Assembly (NCBI RefSeq): GCF_003114815.1 | Contig: NZ_BFAZ01000009.1 | Location: 930,001-994,000, forward strand | DNA length: 64,000 bases | Direction: 5' to 3' | From: Leptospira ellinghausenii | GTDB lineage: Bacteria; Spirochaetota; Leptospiria; Leptospirales; Leptospiraceae | Part shown: one piece after another, positions 37,868-46,956 of the stretch | Numbering within the stretch: position 1 is the stretch's first letter | Layout: each line of letters begins with the position of its first letter | The notes under the pieces: model-generated | What the model saw: only the letters and a program-made list of their open reading frames with translations | Databases searched by the model: none | Told to the model about the DNA's origin: nothing | Program-made: the position numbers and the translations under genes

Positions 37868-38290
37868 ATGCTACGAAGAAAGAGAGTCGCACCTTCAGTT
37901 CCAGTAAGTTCGATGGCAGATATTGCCTTCTTACTTCTCGTGTTCTTTATGGTAACCTCCGTACTAGATTCCGATCCTGACCTTCCGATTAATTTACCAG
38001 ACGTTCCTGGTGGAGAGCAGTTAAACAAAAAGATCGCCAATCTTTACTTAACGGCAGATGAAAAAAGAACTGTTTATTTCAATTCAGTGAAGATGGAATT
38101 AAACGAAGCGATGAGTGAAATCAGAGCTAAGATTGCCACTACTCCTGACCTGAAAGTTTTGATCCATGCTGACCAAGACTTAACCTATGAAGAGCTAGAC
38201 AATGTTTTTGAAACACTCCGAGAGATTGGTGCCTTAAAGGTTTCTCTTGTTACCAAGACCACCCAAGGTGGCGGATTAAAAGGTAAGTAA
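37868..38290 (+). CDS. exbD: ExbD/TolR-family protein (second copy)
   Basis: 140 residues, one base after the first exbD. Membrane helix with conserved Asp ([20 protein letters not shown]), then [20 protein letters not shown] and a [20 protein letters not shown] region, which is closer to typical ExbD than the first copy. Together the two may form the ExbD dimer inside the ExbB pentamer. Confidence 0.93.
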   Translation: MLRRKRVAPSVPVSSMADIAFLLLVFFMVTSVLDSDPDLPINLPDVPGGEQLNKKIANLYLTADEKRTVYFNSVKMELNEAMSEIRAKIATTPDLKVLIHADQDLTYEELDNVFETLREIGALKVSLVTKTTQGGGLKGK

Positions 38291-38291
38291 C

Positions 38292-38888
38292 GTGAGCGGA
38301 ACAGTTGTTACACAAAAAAGATCCAAACGAGAAAGAATCCATAGATTCATTGATCGTTACCGTATGGAAACGGGTCTTGGAATATCTGCCGTTATACAGG
38401 CGTTAATCATTCTTTTTTGGTTCACACCTCATTTGGAAACTGATAGTTTGGATGATCTTGTGGAAGAAGTTGCCTTTATTGACAACGTCCAAATCCAAGA
38501 ACCTACAACCGATTCCAAACCAACTGACGGTGACTTTGATCTAACTGACAAAGAAAAAGAAGAAAAAAAGGAAGACCCACGAATCGCAGGAGCCTCTGAT
38601 CCCATTGTCTCTGGTGCTACCTCACCAGTTGATTTATCACCGAATGTGCGCCCCGAATATACTTCTGAGGCAAAAGCTTTAGGTGTGACGGGAACCATGA
38701 CATTAGAAGTGATCATCTCCAATACAGGTGAAGTACTTCGTGTTAGATCCGTAGGTAAACAGTTAGGTGGTGGATTGGAAGAGGAAGCGATTAAAGTCTA
38801 TCGCAGAAAACGTTTTTCCCCGTCCGTATTAGAAGGAAAACCAATTACTGTAAAAGTACTGGTTCCGATCCGATTTACATTGAACTAA
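38292..38888 (+). CDS. tonB: TonB-family energy transducer
   Basis: 198 residues, GTG start one base after exbD2. An N-terminal membrane anchor ([20 protein letters not shown]) precedes an acidic/Lys-rich linker and a C-terminal TonB domain ([54 protein letters not shown]). It spans the periplasm to power outer-membrane receptors. The linker has few of the Pro-Lys/Pro-Glu repeats of classical TonB. No TonB-dependent receptor gene is adjacent. Confidence 0.92.
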   Translation: MSGTVVTQKRSKRERIHRFIDRYRMETGLGISAVIQALIILFWFTPHLETDSLDDLVEEVAFIDNVQIQEPTTDSKPTDGDFDLTDKEKEEKKEDPRIAGASDPIVSGATSPVDLSPNVRPEYTSEAKALGVTGTMTLEVIISNTGEVLRVRSVGKQLGGGLEEEAIKVYRRKRFSPSVLEGKPITVKVLVPIRFTLN

Positions 38889-38897
38889 ATCATTGGG

Positions 38898-38983
38898 GCG
38901 AATCCACCACTGTTCCAGTGGTGGACCGGGCTCTACGCTGCAATCTGCAAGGAATGCAGGATTTCCGCTACGATCCCTTTCGC
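38898..38983 (-). ncRNA. Flavo-1-like structured RNA element (copy A)
   Basis: Read on the minus strand, GCGAA (38983-38979) closes with TTCGC (38902-38898). Inside is AGGGATCGTAGCGGAAATCC, a hairpin CTGCA/TGCAG, then GATTGCAGCGTAGAGCCCGG and a second hairpin CCACCACTG/CAGTGGTGG. Copy B at 57.2 kb has the same conserved words with different but complementary stem bases, which is covariation. The motif resembles the Flavo-1 RNA known from Bacteroidetes and some spirochaetes (from memory). It lies just after a lipoprotein gene on the same strand and may also end the tonB transcript. Confidence 0.6.
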
Positions 38984-39000
38984 AAACGTGTTTAAGGAAC

Positions 39001-39846
39001 TTACTTCCCCGGTTCCGGTAATTCCAACACCTTATCCACTTCTTCCATCGGTTTTACTGGTATTTCGATTTTTTCGATTCGGATTTCATGAACAAAATCT
39101 CCATCTTCAAATTTATCTAAGATGGAAATCCTTCTTGGGTATTGTTGGTTGTTCCATGGTTCATAAAATCCATATTTTATAACACCTTGGTAAAAACTGA
39201 ATAATTCACGGTAGGTAAATTCCATCCATTCCAAAGCACCACTTTTTTTCTCAAAGTACCCTACGTACTGATCTGTATCAGGGTTGGCATTCATCTGCAC
39301 CGATGTAAAGTAAACAACTTCGTAACTTTGATTTAACTTCTCTTTTGTGCCTGCATATTGGATGATAGAGTAATCTTTTAATCGCCATGGCAAAGTGAGA
39401 TAAAGGCGTAATGATTCTAAATAGATTCTAACTTCCGTATCATCACTATACACCTTACCTGTGTCAGCTGCGATTTGGTAGGTGGATTTTTTTTCTAATC
39501 CATAAATAAGACCTTTTTTTTCTCCGCCAAGAAACTCCACCTGCATGGCATCTGCTTCAAAATCGAGATACACTCGCATCCTCACTTCAGGCTCTTTGAT
39601 GGGAGTAAAAAAACGAACAAAGTTAGAATGCCAAACATCCTTGATGATAAATTGAACTTGTTTGTATTGTTTCCAATCACCAGGGGTTAATTCTTTGATG
39701 GGTGGGTTCGTAACAACTGCTAGTCCTTTCTTCTTCAGATCTAAATCCACTTTGTCATATGACAAATGAGGTGGTCTTAAGTCGGCTGTGCCACAAGAAA
39801 CAAATAAAGCGAGAGAAAATAGGATCAGAACATTAGAACGAAACAT
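39001..39846 (-). CDS. Leptospira-type lipoprotein, unknown function
   Basis: 281 residues from ATG 39846 (leader MFRSNVLILFSLALFVSC, acyl Cys18); an ATG six codons earlier is also possible. The mature part is rich in beta-strand-like sequence (VRMRVYLDFEADAMQVEFLG, TYQIAADTGKVYSDDTEVRI) and has no motif I recognise. Likely an exported lipid-anchored protein. The RNA element copy A follows its stop by about 17 bases. Confidence 0.7.
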   Translation of the reverse strand: MFRSNVLILFSLALFVSCGTADLRPPHLSYDKVDLDLKKKGLAVVTNPPIKELTPGDWKQYKQVQFIIKDVWHSNFVRFFTPIKEPEVRMRVYLDFEADAMQVEFLGGEKKGLIYGLEKKSTYQIAADTGKVYSDDTEVRIYLESLRLYLTLPWRLKDYSIIQYAGTKEKLNQSYEVVYFTSVQMNANPDTDQYVGYFEKKSGALEWMEFTYRELFSFYQGVIKYGFYEPWNNQQYPRRISILDKFEDGDFVHEIRIEKIEIPVKPMEEVDKVLELPEPGK

Positions 39847-40055
39847 AAGGGTAACTTGCATCATAAAAGGAAAGGTGTCAATAGGGAAAGTGAAAGGAAG
39901 TAAACCTTATGACAAAGGTTCATTCACATTTCATGTGCATCTTACATTGTTAGACTGGATATGGTTAATCAGTTGGAAGTGATCGGGGAAAGAATGAGGT
40001 GAAAAAGAAAGAAGAGAAAAGGCCGGAGATCCGACCCTCTCTTTGTAAATGATGA

Positions 40056-40427
40056 TTATGCTTTTGCAGCACCTGTTTTTTTGATTGATTCTGCAACTTC
40101 ATTGATTTTTGCTTTTACAGATTCAATTTTTCCTTCAGGCATTTTTGCTTTGATTTCTTCAGCAATTTTGTTGTAGTTTTCTACGATTTTAGAACGAGTT
40201 TCGTCGTAGTTTTTTCCAGCAACACTAGAGAATTCTTTAATGTCTGTTAGGATTTTGTCCACAGATTGGCGGATCTTAACTGATTCTTCAGTATTGTCCA
40301 AAGCACCTTTAGAAACTAACTCATTGTAAGTAGATTCCAATTGTGTTTTTGCTTTTTCTAAACCTTCTTTTCCAGATTGAAAAAGACCGATTCCAGCGTT
40401 GAGAATGTCCATGATTTGTTTTTCCAT
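40056..40427 (-). CDS. Phasin-like coiled-coil protein
   Basis: 123 residues, almost entirely helical with heptad character ([40 protein letters not shown]), ending KKTGAAKA. Pattern and length fit small phasins, proteins that coat polyhydroxyalkanoate granules. A strong AGGAG site precedes ATG 40427. Two palindromic sites of the type bound by PhaR repressors lie 24-64 bases upstream of the start, supporting a granule-related role. No PHA synthase is in the window. Confidence 0.72.
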   Translation of the reverse strand: MEKQIMDILNAGIGLFQSGKEGLEKAKTQLESTYNELVSKGALDNTEESVKIRQSVDKILTDIKEFSSVAGKNYDETRSKIVENYNKIAEEIKAKMPEGKIESVKAKINEVAESIKKTGAAKA

Positions 40428-40450
40428 AATTTAGCTCCTGGTTTTCACCT

Positions 40451-40491
40451 ATTTGTGCAATGCACAATACAGTTATGTGCGTTGCACAAAT
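40451..40491 (-). promoter_or_regulatory. Paired palindromic operators, PhaR-type
   Basis: ATTTGTGCAATGCACA (40451-40466) and TGTGCGTTGCACAAAT (40476-40491) are inverted copies, differing at one base, nine bases apart. Each is itself near-palindromic (TTGTGCA-A-TGCACAA). Both contain TGCRNYGCASMA, the consensus I recall for PhaR regulators of PHA metabolism. Confidence 0.6.
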
Positions 40492-40580
40492 TTAAACAAG
40501 TACTTTTTCTAGGGTAAATCGTTTTTTTGAAATTTTTTTCGGATCCCGAAGGAGGCCCTAAAGGAAAACAGTCAGCGGGT

Positions 40581-41873
40581 TTAGATTTCTAAAGCACTGA
40601 TGGGTTCTTTTTGTTGGGCCATGATGGATTCCAAAAACTTCACGTATGCTTCCCTACCAGGGTACTCCACTTGGTTGACACCAGTTTTGACAGCAGCTTC
40701 TGCAACAGCAGGTGCCACATGGTATAACACACGTTCATCTAAAGGTTTTGGAATGATGTAATCTTCCCCAAATCGAATTTCCACTTCATTATAGGCTTCA
40801 CATACTTCAACAGGAACAGGAATTTTTGTGAGTTCACTGAGGGCATATGCAGCGGCTAGTTTCATTTCCATGTTTACCACTTTTGCACGGACATCAAGTG
40901 CCCCACGAAAGATAAAAGGAAATCCGAGTACGTTATTCACTTGGTTAGGATAATCACTGCGACCCGTTGCCATGATGAGGTCTGGTCTTGCACGTTTTGC
41001 ATCTGGATAAGGAATTTCAGGGTCTGGATTGGCAAGAGCAAACATCACAGGTTTCTCAGCCATTGTTTTCACCATTGCCTCTGTGACAACGTTTGCAACA
41101 GAAACTCCAATGAATAGATCAGTTCCAGGAAAAATGTCTTCTAGTGTTTCTGCTTCTGTGTTACGAACAAAAGGAAGTTTTGATTCATGTAAATTGGTAC
41201 GTTTGTGATTGATCACACCACGAGAATCCAACATAAAAATAGATTCATGTCTCACTCCAATATGAGTTAACATCTCAGCAATGGATATGGCCGCAGCCCC
41301 TGCACCATTGATGACAACTTTTAAGTTTTCTGCTTTTTTCCCAGTGATCACAAGTGAATTGAGAAGTGCCGCAGTGGAAATAATTGCCGTTCCATGTTGG
41401 TCATCATGGAACACAGGGATTTTCATACTCTCATCTAAAGTTTTTTCTATGTGAAAACATTCCGGAGCACGGATGTCTTCCAAATTGATCCCACCAAACG
41501 TTGGTTCGAGGGCCTTTACAATGGTAATGAATTTTTCAGGATCTGTTTCGTTGATTTCAATATCAAACACATCGATGCCTGCAAATTTTTTAAATAAGAC
41601 AGCTTTTCCTTCCATCACTGGTTTCCCAGCAGAAGCTCCAATATTGCCAAGACCCAAAATGGCAGTTCCATTGGTGATGATCCCCACTAAATTTCCGCGG
41701 TTGGTGTATTCATAAACGAGATCAGGTTGTTTTTCAATTTCAAGGCAAGGGTATGCGACACCAGGTGAGTATGCGAGTGACAGGTCATAACTGTTCTCCG
41801 TTGGTTTTGTCGGAACTACTTTGGTTTTTCCTTTTGGAAACCTAGAGTGATACTCAAGCGCGTGATTTTTCAT
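40581..41873 (-). CDS. NAD(P)-dependent malic enzyme (oxaloacetate-decarboxylating)
   Basis: 430 residues. Malic signatures: [79 protein letters not shown], and the nucleotide site [17 protein letters not shown]. It converts malate to pyruvate, CO2 and NAD(P)H. It lacks the phosphotransacetylase-like tail of long MaeB enzymes, so it is the short bacterial form. Monocistronic by position. Confidence 0.95.
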   Translation of the reverse strand: MKNHALEYHSRFPKGKTKVVPTKPTENSYDLSLAYSPGVAYPCLEIEKQPDLVYEYTNRGNLVGIITNGTAILGLGNIGASAGKPVMEGKAVLFKKFAGIDVFDIEINETDPEKFITIVKALEPTFGGINLEDIRAPECFHIEKTLDESMKIPVFHDDQHGTAIISTAALLNSLVITGKKAENLKVVINGAGAAAISIAEMLTHIGVRHESIFMLDSRGVINHKRTNLHESKLPFVRNTEAETLEDIFPGTDLFIGVSVANVVTEAMVKTMAEKPVMFALANPDPEIPYPDAKRARPDLIMATGRSDYPNQVNNVLGFPFIFRGALDVRAKVVNMEMKLAAAYALSELTKIPVPVEVCEAYNEVEIRFGEDYIIPKPLDERVLYHVAPAVAEAAVKTGVNQVEYPGREAYVKFLESIMAQQKEPISALEI

Positions 41874-42007
41874 GGTCTATTTTCCCATGATTTATGATTC
41901 AATGGAAAATCCTAGAATAAATTGAGGGAACGGACTTCCAAAAAAGGTTGTCAGAGGTTCTATGTCCCTTTAGATTATGTCCTTACCTTTGGCAAGAGGA
42001 GGGTATT

Positions 42008-42724
42008 TTGGAACTGGTTGGCGAATTTTTTGGAACTGCTGTTTTGATTTTATTAGGGGATGGAGTTGTCGCTGGTGTTTTATTAGAAAAATCCAAAGCC
42101 AAAGATGGTGGTTGGATTACCATCACCACTGCTTGGGCATTGGCTGTTTGTTTTGGAGTCCTTGTGGCAAAAGCACTCGGAAGTCCCGGAGCCCACTTAA
42201 ATCCAGCGGTAACACTTTCTGTTTGTATCCAGTCGGGCGATTATTCGATCTTTTTGCCATATTGCCTCGCTCAAGTCGCTGGTGCTGTCCTAGGAGCCTC
42301 TCTTGTGTATCTACATTACCTTCCCCATTGGAAAGAAACAAAAGACTCGGGGAAAATCTTGGCCGTCTTTTCGACAGAACCTGCTATCAAACACACTCTT
42401 TCCAATGTGATCAGTGAAGGGTTTGGAACCTTCCTTCTCATCCTTGGAATCCATGCGATCTTTTCTCCCGCAAACGGCGGGGCAAATGGAATTGCTGGCA
42501 CGGGTTTTGTAGCTCTCCTTGTTTGGGCCATCGGACTTTCCATGGGAGGAACCACTGGGTATGCGATAAACCCTGCTCGTGACTTGGGCCCAAGGATCAT
42601 TCACACAATTCTTCCCATACCCAATAAAGGAAATTCAGGTTGGAAATATGCATGGCTTCCCGTAGTGATTCCGTTAGTGGGTGGCGGGCTTGCGGCTTTG
42701 CTGATTCGATATTTTATTATCTAA
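42008..42724 (+). CDS. glpF: MIP-family aquaglyceroporin
   Basis: 238 residues from TTG 42008, which directly follows a strong GAGGAGGG site and gives the family-like start MELVGEFFGTAVLILLGDGV. An open frame from 41948 adds 20 residues before this site and is unlikely. Two half-helix motifs are present: HLNPAVTLS and INPARDLGPR; the Asp after the second NPAR is typical of glycerol facilitators. It would pass glycerol or water through the inner membrane. No glpK is adjacent. Confidence 0.9.
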   Translation: MELVGEFFGTAVLILLGDGVVAGVLLEKSKAKDGGWITITTAWALAVCFGVLVAKALGSPGAHLNPAVTLSVCIQSGDYSIFLPYCLAQVAGAVLGASLVYLHYLPHWKETKDSGKILAVFSTEPAIKHTLSNVISEGFGTFLLILGIHAIFSPANGGANGIAGTGFVALLVWAIGLSMGGTTGYAINPARDLGPRIIHTILPIPNKGNSGWKYAWLPVVIPLVGGGLAALLIRYFII

Positions 42725-42756
42725 ATCTGATAAGTAAGTCACAGTAGGAAATAATT

Positions 42757-43509
42757 ATGATCAAACAACTCCTGATTCTCTCTTCCATCTTACTCTTGAG
42801 TTTCCAAGTACAATCAGAAGAATCAAAACCAAGTTTAGATTGTACAAAGACAGTTCGTCCCAGTTTTCCAGCAAAAGTTGTGCGTATGAACCATTTAGAT
42901 TCTACTCAGAAAGTGGGAGATCGTTTGGAAGCAGGACAAACAGCAGGGACAATGAGTGCCCTTCCTGAAGTTGTTTCTCCATTGTTTGAATCCCAATTCA
43001 GAAAAGCAGAACAACTGTATTCTGAAAAAAAATTCGATGAAGTCATTATGATATTAGAACCAACTCTAAAAGTCGAAAAACGAAATCCTTTTTTATGGAA
43101 CTTATACGCAAGGGCATTGTATGCAGCGAAGCGGAAAAAGGAAAGTTTTTCAGCATACCAAACTCTACTTTCCATTAATGATGCAGACGAAACCTATAAT
43201 GAAGATGGATCACCTAATCTCGTGATCATTGATGTATGGTTTTTGGAAGCGTATTGGAAAATAAGTTCGATATACCTTGACCAAGGCGAATATGCAAAAT
43301 CCATTTTTTATAACCGAAAAATGTTAGATATTGTCACTTTTGCGAATAAAAAATATGATCCAAATAACATGATCTATAATGTAACTGCATTGAGTTACTT
43401 AGCAGAAGCTTATTATTTCCTAAATCTAAAAGAACCTAACAATTTCTATGCTTGTGAGACGTTAAAATTAGATCCCAATAATCAGTATGTGTTACAATTT
43501 TTATTATAA
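42757..43509 (+). CDS. Exported TPR-like protein
   Basis: 250 residues with signal peptide (LLILSSILLLSFQVQSEESK) and TPR-like helices (QFRKAEQLYSEKKFDEVIMI, NPFLWNLYARALYAAKRKKE, SISSIYLDQGEYAK-like segment, LSYLAEAYYFLNLKEPNNFY). Unknown partner; 32 bases after the aquaglyceroporin, possibly cotranscribed. Confidence 0.72.
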   Translation: MIKQLLILSSILLLSFQVQSEESKPSLDCTKTVRPSFPAKVVRMNHLDSTQKVGDRLEAGQTAGTMSALPEVVSPLFESQFRKAEQLYSEKKFDEVIMILEPTLKVEKRNPFLWNLYARALYAAKRKKESFSAYQTLLSINDADETYNEDGSPNLVIIDVWFLEAYWKISSIYLDQGEYAKSIFYNRKMLDIVTFANKKYDPNNMIYNVTALSYLAEAYYFLNLKEPNNFYACETLKLDPNNQYVLQFLL

Positions 43510-43670
43510 ATTACTAATTCTTAGTTTAGAAAAAAATCATTCATTTGCGCATCTAAGATAAGTAGAATTACGCATAATTCATAGCAGATTCTGGCACTAT
43601 ATTAGAATTGAATTCTTGACTTTGTTAAAATTCAACTGAGATTATACTCAACTGAGGAAGAATAAGAAAT

Positions 43671-45014
43671 TTGATCGAACAATATTTTAGAGCAATTCTA
43701 GATAATAGCCCAGAAAACATAGTTCTATTGGGGAAAAATCATGAAGTTCTTGCTTTTAACCAAACGATACAGAATATTCTTTATAAATATCATAATATAC
43801 TATTACAAGTTGGAGATTTATACTATCCTAAATTTGTTATAGAAGAAAATCGAAATTTATATCTCCAAGCATTTGAATCCGCAATAAATGGAAAACCATT
43901 TATCACACAAAATTATACTTCAAATGAAAACGTTTCTTTATGGTTTGAGTATAAAATGCAACCAGTATATATAGAAAACAATTTATTGGGAGTTACTCTT
44001 ACTGCAAAAGATATCACGGCAGAAAAGGAAGCAGAACTTAAAATTATTGATCTTTCAGAGAAACTAAAAGCAATTTTAGACAATACTGACGAATCAATTA
44101 CTTTACTTGATTTAAATTATAAGATACTAGCAATCAATGAAATCGGAGCCAAAACGCTTACAAAAAACACAAATGCAAACACTTTTATAGGAAACGATTT
44201 TCGGGAATACGTACCCGATGAGACAAATCTATTTTATCATTATTATAATAAAGCTATCAAAGGTGAAAAAAATTCGATCGAAATTCCTTATCAAAACTTT
44301 AGTGGGGAGAGCATAATTTACCAGACCAAGTTCAATCCGGTATATGATAGAAACCAAATTCAAATTGGTGTATCTATATTTGCTAAAGATATAACTGACA
44401 AAAAAAGATTAGAAGGATCATTGCTTGAAAGCGAAGAAAGATTTCGAAAAATTACTGAATTAGCACCAGTTGGAATTATAATAACAGATGATAAATTAAA
44501 GATTTCGTATGCTAACTCTTATGTAAAAAAATTATTAGGATATACGCTCGAAGATCTTTTAGATTTAAATATTTCCAATATAATTCAAAACATTGAGATA
44601 ACGGAAAATGGAAGAATCGAAGTTGACAAACTTGACTTGGGATTAAAAGACATTTTCTTTGATCAAGAGAAATTTAAAGCAATTAGAAAAGATAAACAGA
44701 TTAATACTATCAATTTAAGTTCAACTTTAATCGTTAATCAAAAAAAATCAGGCTATATATTTGTTTTCCAAGATGTTACTAGTATTGAAAGTAAAAATAC
44801 GAAAATAGAGGAACAAAATAGGAAACTCAGAGACATTGCTTGGTACCAATCTCATGTAATAAGATCACCGTTATCAAGAATAATGGGATTAATTTCTTTA
44901 TTAGAAGATAACAAATTGAATAGTGAAGAAACAGATTTTTGCTATCAATCGATACTAGAAAGCGCTCATGAACTTGACGAAGTCATCCACAAAGTAGTAA
45001 ATAAGGTTATATAA
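43671..45014 (+). CDS. Triple-PAS protein with HisKA-like end and no ATPase domain
   Basis: 447 residues from TTG 43671 (GAGGAAG site 11-17 bases upstream). Three PAS domains: about 5-120, 128-250 and 260-380, each preceded by an LDN/LAP-type helix (FRAILDNSPENIVLLGKNHE; LKAILDNTDESITLLDLNYK; FRKITELAPVGIIITDDKLK). The last 60 residues hold a HisKA-type dimerisation helix with H-box WYQSHVIRSPLSRIMGL (His about 395), and the protein then stops: the catalytic HATPase domain is absent. The form resembles sensor proteins of Bacteroidetes with the same ending. It must be phosphorylated in trans or act without phosphorylation. Confidence 0.8.
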   Translation: MIEQYFRAILDNSPENIVLLGKNHEVLAFNQTIQNILYKYHNILLQVGDLYYPKFVIEENRNLYLQAFESAINGKPFITQNYTSNENVSLWFEYKMQPVYIENNLLGVTLTAKDITAEKEAELKIIDLSEKLKAILDNTDESITLLDLNYKILAINEIGAKTLTKNTNANTFIGNDFREYVPDETNLFYHYYNKAIKGEKNSIEIPYQNFSGESIIYQTKFNPVYDRNQIQIGVSIFAKDITDKKRLEGSLLESEERFRKITELAPVGIIITDDKLKISYANSYVKKLLGYTLEDLLDLNISNIIQNIEITENGRIEVDKLDLGLKDIFFDQEKFKAIRKDKQINTINLSSTLIVNQKKSGYIFVFQDVTSIESKNTKIEEQNRKLRDIAWYQSHVIRSPLSRIMGLISLLEDNKLNSEETDFCYQSILESAHELDEVIHKVVNKVI

Positions 45015-45015
45015 A

Positions 45016-45456
45016 TTATCGATTTTGAATTTGTTGGAATGTAACACAGGCATTGATGGAATCCATTTTTCCAGATTGTAATTCCGAACAAGTCATGACC
45101 ATTACCAAGTTGTGACATTCTTCGTAAGAAGATTGGATTAACTTAGGATCATTACCTATCAATTTGTATGCATTACTTTCACGGAATCGTTTTTGGCAGT
45201 TTGATTCTTCCAATCGACCTTCCGTAAATTTTTTTAAATTTTCGGGAATTGATTTCCATTCCGTATCGAAACACTCACGAAATTTTTTACATAGTTCAGA
45301 TGTTAAACCCAAGGATTCATTTTGCCATTCAATGTGATTGATACCTTTTTCTTTTTTACAGGTTACAAAGAGTAACAAGAATAAAAAAAACAAACATAAA
45401 CTTGCAACTTGTTTCAAATTGACTCGGTATTTTGTGGCGAAAAGGATTGGTTTCAT
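45016..45456 (-). CDS. Small Cys-containing Leptospira lipoprotein
   Basis: 146 residues from ATG 45456; leader ends LLLFVTC (Cys33). The mature part has paired cysteines in helical context: SELCKKFRECFDTEW, EESNCQKRF, YEECHNLV, VMTCSELQ, NACVTF. It looks like the Leptospira-only lipoprotein group I recall as TIGR04454 (LA_2478/LA_2722 family); function unknown. A TTG at 45486 would add ten residues. Confidence 0.7.
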   Translation of the reverse strand: MKPILFATKYRVNLKQVASLCLFFLFLLLFVTCKKEKGINHIEWQNESLGLTSELCKKFRECFDTEWKSIPENLKKFTEGRLEESNCQKRFRESNAYKLIGNDPKLIQSSYEECHNLVMVMTCSELQSGKMDSINACVTFQQIQNR

Positions 45457-45558
45457 TGTGTTATGCCTGTAAAGATTCTGATTCAAAATGATTTGTAACT
45501 GCTTTGCTATGCTTAAATTCTTTCTAAAATTGAAAAGAAAATTTGTTAATATTTTCTA

Positions 45559-46296
45559 TCATTTCGCATTCTCGGCTGTTTCTTTTTTTCGAATTAAAAT
45601 TTCGATTCGTTCTTCATTCGCTTTTTTTTCAGGTGTATCGGAAGTTTTAGATTTTTGAAACATCGCATAACCTTGCACAGATACTTGTTCCTTAGGAATT
45701 CCGTATTCGTTTACCAATTTTTCAGCGAGTAAAGAAGCTCGATTGGAATGATAATCCCAAGAGTTTTGGAATTTGGATTTATCAATTTGAGATTCGTAAG
45801 GAATATGAACACGGACAACAATATCAATATCCATTCCTTTGGATAAAATTGCCAACTGTTCAAAGGCAAACTTAAGATCGGGATCTGACTTTAATACGTC
45901 ATCCGAAGCAAGATCCGAACCTGCGAATGTTAGTTTTAATTCTTCGGTTTCGGCAAGGCCCAGTTTTAATTTTGCCTTTTCTTTCAGAGTTTTGAGTGCA
46001 AAACCAATTCTTTCCCAAAGTCGAAATACTTCCGATTTTGGAACCATGGTATCATCTTCTAAAATCCCTGAACCACCATCAAGAAGGGCACCAACGGAAC
46101 TTACATTCAATCCGAATCCTCGTTTGATGTCTTTTGCCACTTCGTTCAATCGTTTGGAATCAACTTTACTCACTGCATAAAGAATAATGAACAATCCCAA
46201 TAAAAGTGTAATCATATCGGCATAAGTTAACAACCAACGATCGTGAGCTTCTACATGTTCTTCTTGTTTGGAAACAAAACGGGATCGTCTTCTCAT
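45559..46296 (-). CDS. motB: Flagellar motor stator protein MotB
   Basis: 245 residues. One N-terminal membrane helix with the proton-carrying Asp in WLLTYADMITLLLGLFIILY, then a linker/plug and an OmpA-like peptidoglycan-binding domain (VVRVHIPYESQ..., DYHSNRASLLAEKLVNEYGI, GYAMFQKSKTSDTPEKKANE ERIEILI). It anchors the stator around the periplasmic flagellar motor. No motA is adjacent; the upstream gene overlaps its start by four bases (ATGA). Confidence 0.9.
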   Translation of the reverse strand: MRRRSRFVSKQEEHVEAHDRWLLTYADMITLLLGLFIILYAVSKVDSKRLNEVAKDIKRGFGLNVSSVGALLDGGSGILEDDTMVPKSEVFRLWERIGFALKTLKEKAKLKLGLAETEELKLTFAGSDLASDDVLKSDPDLKFAFEQLAILSKGMDIDIVVRVHIPYESQIDKSKFQNSWDYHSNRASLLAEKLVNEYGIPKEQVSVQGYAMFQKSKTSDTPEKKANEERIEILIRKKETAENAK

Positions 46297-46949
46297 AATT
46301 CCTCTTTAAGTGATGGAAAGGCTTTGTAGAGAAAATCCCACTCTTTCTCTTGGACTAAAACATAAAATTCGTCGAATAACATTTGATTCACGGGCAAAGT
46401 TGCATAATATCCTTGTTCTACTTTTTTAAAGAGGGGATACACACCTAGTAGTTTTGACATCATCGCAGCGGGTTTGATGATATAAGCACTAACTGGTTTA
46501 TGTGCAAGTTCGTAGAATTTTTTTAAATTGAAGAGTACCACTTCTAATTGTTTTTTTCGAAGATCTCGTTTGTCCAATTCGCAAAACAATTGGAAGTATT
46601 CGTCTTGGCTAATTTCATTTCCATAAACCCAACCTTTTGCTAATAAAAGTTTTGCCATTTGGATATCCAATTCATCTGTAATTGAATTTAATTCCATCAA
46701 TCGTTCGATACTTTCACGAGTACCTTCTTTTAACATGTTTTTCACTTTGTCATAAGTTTGGAATGCGAGGTTTTCCCATTCTTCCTTACCATCCAAATTA
46801 TATACTGTTTCAAAGAAAAACTTTGCCATAGCAATCGTTTCTGTTCTGTGGAAAAAATCAGTATAAAACAAATGAAATCGTTCCACTTGGACTCGAACAA
46901 TTTCTCGCCTCGCTACTAAGATTTCCTCTGTAATTTTATTTGATTTCAT
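46293..46949 (-). CDS. Conserved hypothetical, translationally coupled to motB
   Basis: 218 residues, no signal peptide or membrane helix, mostly helical. The region RFHLFYTDFFHRTETIAMAK then FFFETVYNLDGKEEW recalls the proteobacterial 'FFLEELY motif' proteins (same spacing of FF..E.Y after an aromatic-rich helix), a weak resemblance only. The stop overlaps the motB start, so a motor- or cell-envelope-linked role is plausible but unproven. Confidence 0.65.
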   Translation of the reverse strand: MKSNKITEEILVARREIVRVQVERFHLFYTDFFHRTETIAMAKFFFETVYNLDGKEEWENLAFQTYDKVKNMLKEGTRESIERLMELNSITDELDIQMAKLLLAKGWVYGNEISQDEYFQLFCELDKRDLRKKQLEVVLFNLKKFYELAHKPVSAYIIKPAAMMSKLLGVYPLFKKVEQGYYATLPVNQMLFDEFYVLVQEKEWDFLYKAFPSLKEEL

Positions 46950-46956
46950 CTCAAAA

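Noticed and set aside
38903..38925. Simple terminator for tonB
   Set aside because: The hairpin is real but is part of the larger RNA element and has no T-run; it may still end transcription as a side effect.
41948..42007. N-terminal extension of the aquaglyceroporin
   Set aside because: A strong GAGGAGGG site sits directly before TTG 42008, and the extension (with several Cys and Trp) does not resemble the family.
45559..46296. MotB as a generic OmpA-family lipoprotein
   Set aside because: The N-terminal WLLTYADMITLLL helix with its Asp is specific for MotB and there is no lipobox.
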